Part shown: positions 6,257 to 7,652 of the stretch, in pieces
Numbering within the stretch: position 1 is the first letter of the stretch
Layout: every line of letters begins with the position of its first letter
Assembly (NCBI GenBank): GCA_020350905.1
Contig: CP070843.1
Coordinates: 2,943,336-2,950,987, forward strand
DNA length: 7,652 nucleotides
Reading direction: 5' to 3'
Source: Deltaproteobacteria bacterium
Lineage (GTDB): Bacteria > Desulfobacterota > Syntrophobacteria > BM002
Program-made: the position numbers and the translations under genes
Notes under the pieces: generated by a model
Databases searched by the model: none
Told to the model about the DNA's origin: nothing
What the model saw: only the letters and a program-made list of their open reading frames with translations

Positions 6257-6354
6257 AACCACAAAGAACACAAAGGTAACAGAGAACTAATTGTAGATAC
6301 TTTGAATGAGCCTGCCTTGAACTACTTTGTGTCCTTCGTGTGCTTCGTGGTTAA
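6257..6354. repeat. Inverted-repeat element built of 9-bp units (MITE-like)
   Basis: Left arm AACCACAAAGAACACAAAG (6257-6275). The right arm is three 9-bp units, CTTTGTGTC (6325-6333), CTTCGTGTG (6334-6342) and CTTCGTGGT (6343-6351), then TAAT. The reverse complement of the right arm aligns with the left arm as AACCACRAAGMACACRAAGG, mismatched mainly at G/A positions. About 50 bp of unrelated A/T-rich sequence separates the arms. From memory, CTTTGTGTCCTTCGTG-type elements recur between genes in many environmental genomes. It fills much of the 200-bp spacer between the second TRAP permease and the DUF1566 gene; no gene is visible in that spacer. The stem-loop GCCAA/TTGGC (6221-6225 with 6233-6237) lies to its left. 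Confidence 0.8.
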
Positions 6355-6388
6355 TCACCCCCCTGGCAGACACCCTTTCATGCTTGCC

Positions 6389-7652
6389 CTATGCAGTGGC
6401 AGAAGCGGCAGCTCTCGGCCTCCTCGGCCATTGCATCAGGTAAATCACTCCAAAAACTGCAAGGCCTAGGAGGTACATCCAGAAACGCTTCTCATGGGCA
6501 ACGCCAAGCAAACTGGCAATCGCATCCGGCCGCATCAAGATGAAGGTGGCAGCCAACAGCAGGGGTAATTCGTAAAACCTGTTCTTTGCCACTAACCATC
6601 CTTGCGTGGCCGAGGCAAAAGCGAAGTTGCCCATACAAGCCATCAAAAAAATCAGTATCCCTGCCGGCCAGCTCGTTATGTTGTGCAAAATAAGATCACT
6701 GTTGAAAATGAACATGAAGGGCAAAATGGCGGTGCGGATATCGTACAGAAATCCCTGGATACCCGTAGGGATAGGGTCAGACCTGGCAATTGCCGCCGCA
6801 GCGTAGGCAGCCAGACCCACAGGCGGGGTGTCATCGGCCAAAATGCCAAAGTAAAAGCAGAAAAGATGAGCAGCCATCAATGGAACGATGAAATCGTACA
6901 TGCCACCGATCTCAACGATAGCCGGCGCTGTAAGTGAGGCCATAACAATGTAAGTGGCGGTGGTGGGCAACCCCATACCTATGACCAGGCTGGCAATGGC
7001 CGTAATGATCAGCAGCAGGTAGATGTTACCCCCGGAGAGGGTATCGATGATGCCTGTAATGAGCCCACCCAAACCCATGGCCACCACCCCGACGATAATG
7101 CCGGCGGCGGCTGTGGCCAGGGCCACGGAAACCATATTCCTGCCACCGGCTGCCAGCGCTGAAAAGATCTCAACGATACTCTGCTTGAAGGCCGGGCCAA
7201 TGGGTTCCTTTTTGAAGTAGGCTTTAACCGGATTCTGAAAGAGCATAACCGCAGCCATGACCCAGATGGCATGAAAGGCGGCCAGCTCTGGTGAATGTCG
7301 CACCACTATCAATTCATAGAGCAGCAGGAGCAGGGGGATGAGATAGTGGGAGCCGGCAACGAGGGTTTTAAAAAATGGCGGCAATTCTGCCCGCGGTATA
7401 CCCCGTAAACCCAGCTTTGAGGCCTCGATATGGGTGATGTAGAAGAGAGCCGCGTAAGAGGCAAAGGCCGGGACCGCAGCGGCCTTGATCACTGCGATGT
7501 AGGGCACATTTACATATTCGGCGATAATAAAGGCCGCCGCGCCCATGATGGGGGGGGCGAGCTGGCCGTCGGTGCTGGCCGCCACCTCTACCGCAGCAGC
7601 CTTCTTGGCAGGATATCCCACCTTTTTCATCAAGGGTATGGTGAAGGTGCCG
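6389..7652 (-). CDS. Second fused TRAP transporter permease, C-terminal part (runs off right edge)
   Basis: The C-terminal 420 residues of a minus-strand permease whose start is beyond base 7652. It aligns without large gaps to the complete permease at 2965-5028 from that protein's residue 265 on (GTFTIPLMKKVGYPAKK here, GPFTIPLMKKIGYPAKK there). Shared landmarks are the AAVEVAASTDGQL and PPIMGAAAFIIAEYVNVPY segments, GMGLPTTATYIVMASLTAP, and a 33-residue identical block from PLMAAHLFCFYFG to AAYAAAAIA. The tails differ: this one ends in a basic PRRPRAAASATA. It is an inner-membrane sodium-driven TRAP permease of the fused type with unknown substrate. By eye its codons are more G/C-rich than those of its paralogue, so the pair is not a recent exact duplication. 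The Met at 7628-7630 is internal, not a start. Any cognate binding-protein gene would be expected further right. Confidence 0.95.
   Translation of the reverse strand, partial: GTFTIPLMKKVGYPAKKAAAVEVAASTDGQLAPPIMGAAAFIIAEYVNVPYIAVIKAAAVPAFASYAALFYITHIEASKLGLRGIPRAELPPFFKTLVAGSHYLIPLLLLLYELIVVRHSPELAAFHAIWVMAAVMLFQNPVKAYFKKEPIGPAFKQSIVEIFSALAAGGRNMVSVALATAAAGIIVGVVAMGLGGLITGIIDTLSGGNIYLLLIITAIASLVIGMGLPTTATYIVMASLTAPAIVEIGGMYDFIVPLMAAHLFCFYFGILADDTPPVGLAAYAAAAIARSDPIPTGIQGFLYDIRTAILPFMFIFNSDLILHNITSWPAGILIFLMACMGNFAFASATQGWLVAKNRFYELPLLLAATFILMRPDAIASLLGVAHEKRFWMYLLGLAVFGVIYLMQWPRRPRAAASATA

Noticed and set aside
6386..6393. GCCCTATG at the second TRAP permease stop, resembling the heptamer unit
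   Set aside because: Only one copy is present, without a neighbouring unit, so chance is sufficient.

Overview
The window is a block of ordinary bacterial chromosome. All seven recognisable genes lie on the minus strand, so transcription runs from the right edge to the left: a second TRAP permease (partial) -> a small secreted DUF1566 protein -> a UspA-type universal stress protein -> a full-length fused TRAP permease -> prmA (ribosomal protein L11 methyltransferase) -> icd (NADP-dependent isocitrate dehydrogenase) -> a ComF-family gene cut by the left edge. The gene content (4TM/12TM fused TRAP permeases beside a UspA protein, secreted DUF1566 protein) and the many short repeats between genes suggest an environmental, probably anaerobic, Desulfobacterota (deltaproteobacterial) type genome. 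That assignment is inference; there is no rRNA or other strong marker here.

Right half (about 2965-7652): two paralogous fused TRAP permeases flank a UspA gene and a DUF1566 gene. The permeases share long identical blocks, so they are products of duplication or of closely related acquisitions. No substrate-binding protein lies between them; one may sit beyond the right edge. UspA beside a TRAP transporter recalls the TeaABC-TeaD arrangement of Halomonas, where the UspA protein binds ATP and modulates uptake. The UspA here keeps the G-2x-G-9x-G-S nucleotide-binding motif. The transported substrate cannot be told from sequence.

Left half (1-2762): prmA, icd and comF form a housekeeping group with no functional link to the transporters. 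A good sigma70-like promoter (TTGCTG-N17-TATGAT) sits just upstream of prmA. The ComF gene is easily missed because only its 79 N-terminal residues are in the window, but four CxxC pairs identify its double zinc-ribbon domain.

The most unusual content is in the spacers. The prmA-icd spacer (228 bp) carries three unrelated motifs that all repeat with a 7-bp period; one array runs into prmA and supplies its last nine codons and stop. The same heptamer reappears at the icd-comF junction. The TRAP-prmA spacer holds a 116-bp nested palindromic element of REP/MITE type, and the spacer below the second TRAP gene holds an inverted-repeat element built from 9-bp units. I do not see a new defence system, CRISPR array, transposase, tRNA or rRNA here. 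The dispersed periodic repeats are the best candidates for a closer look.
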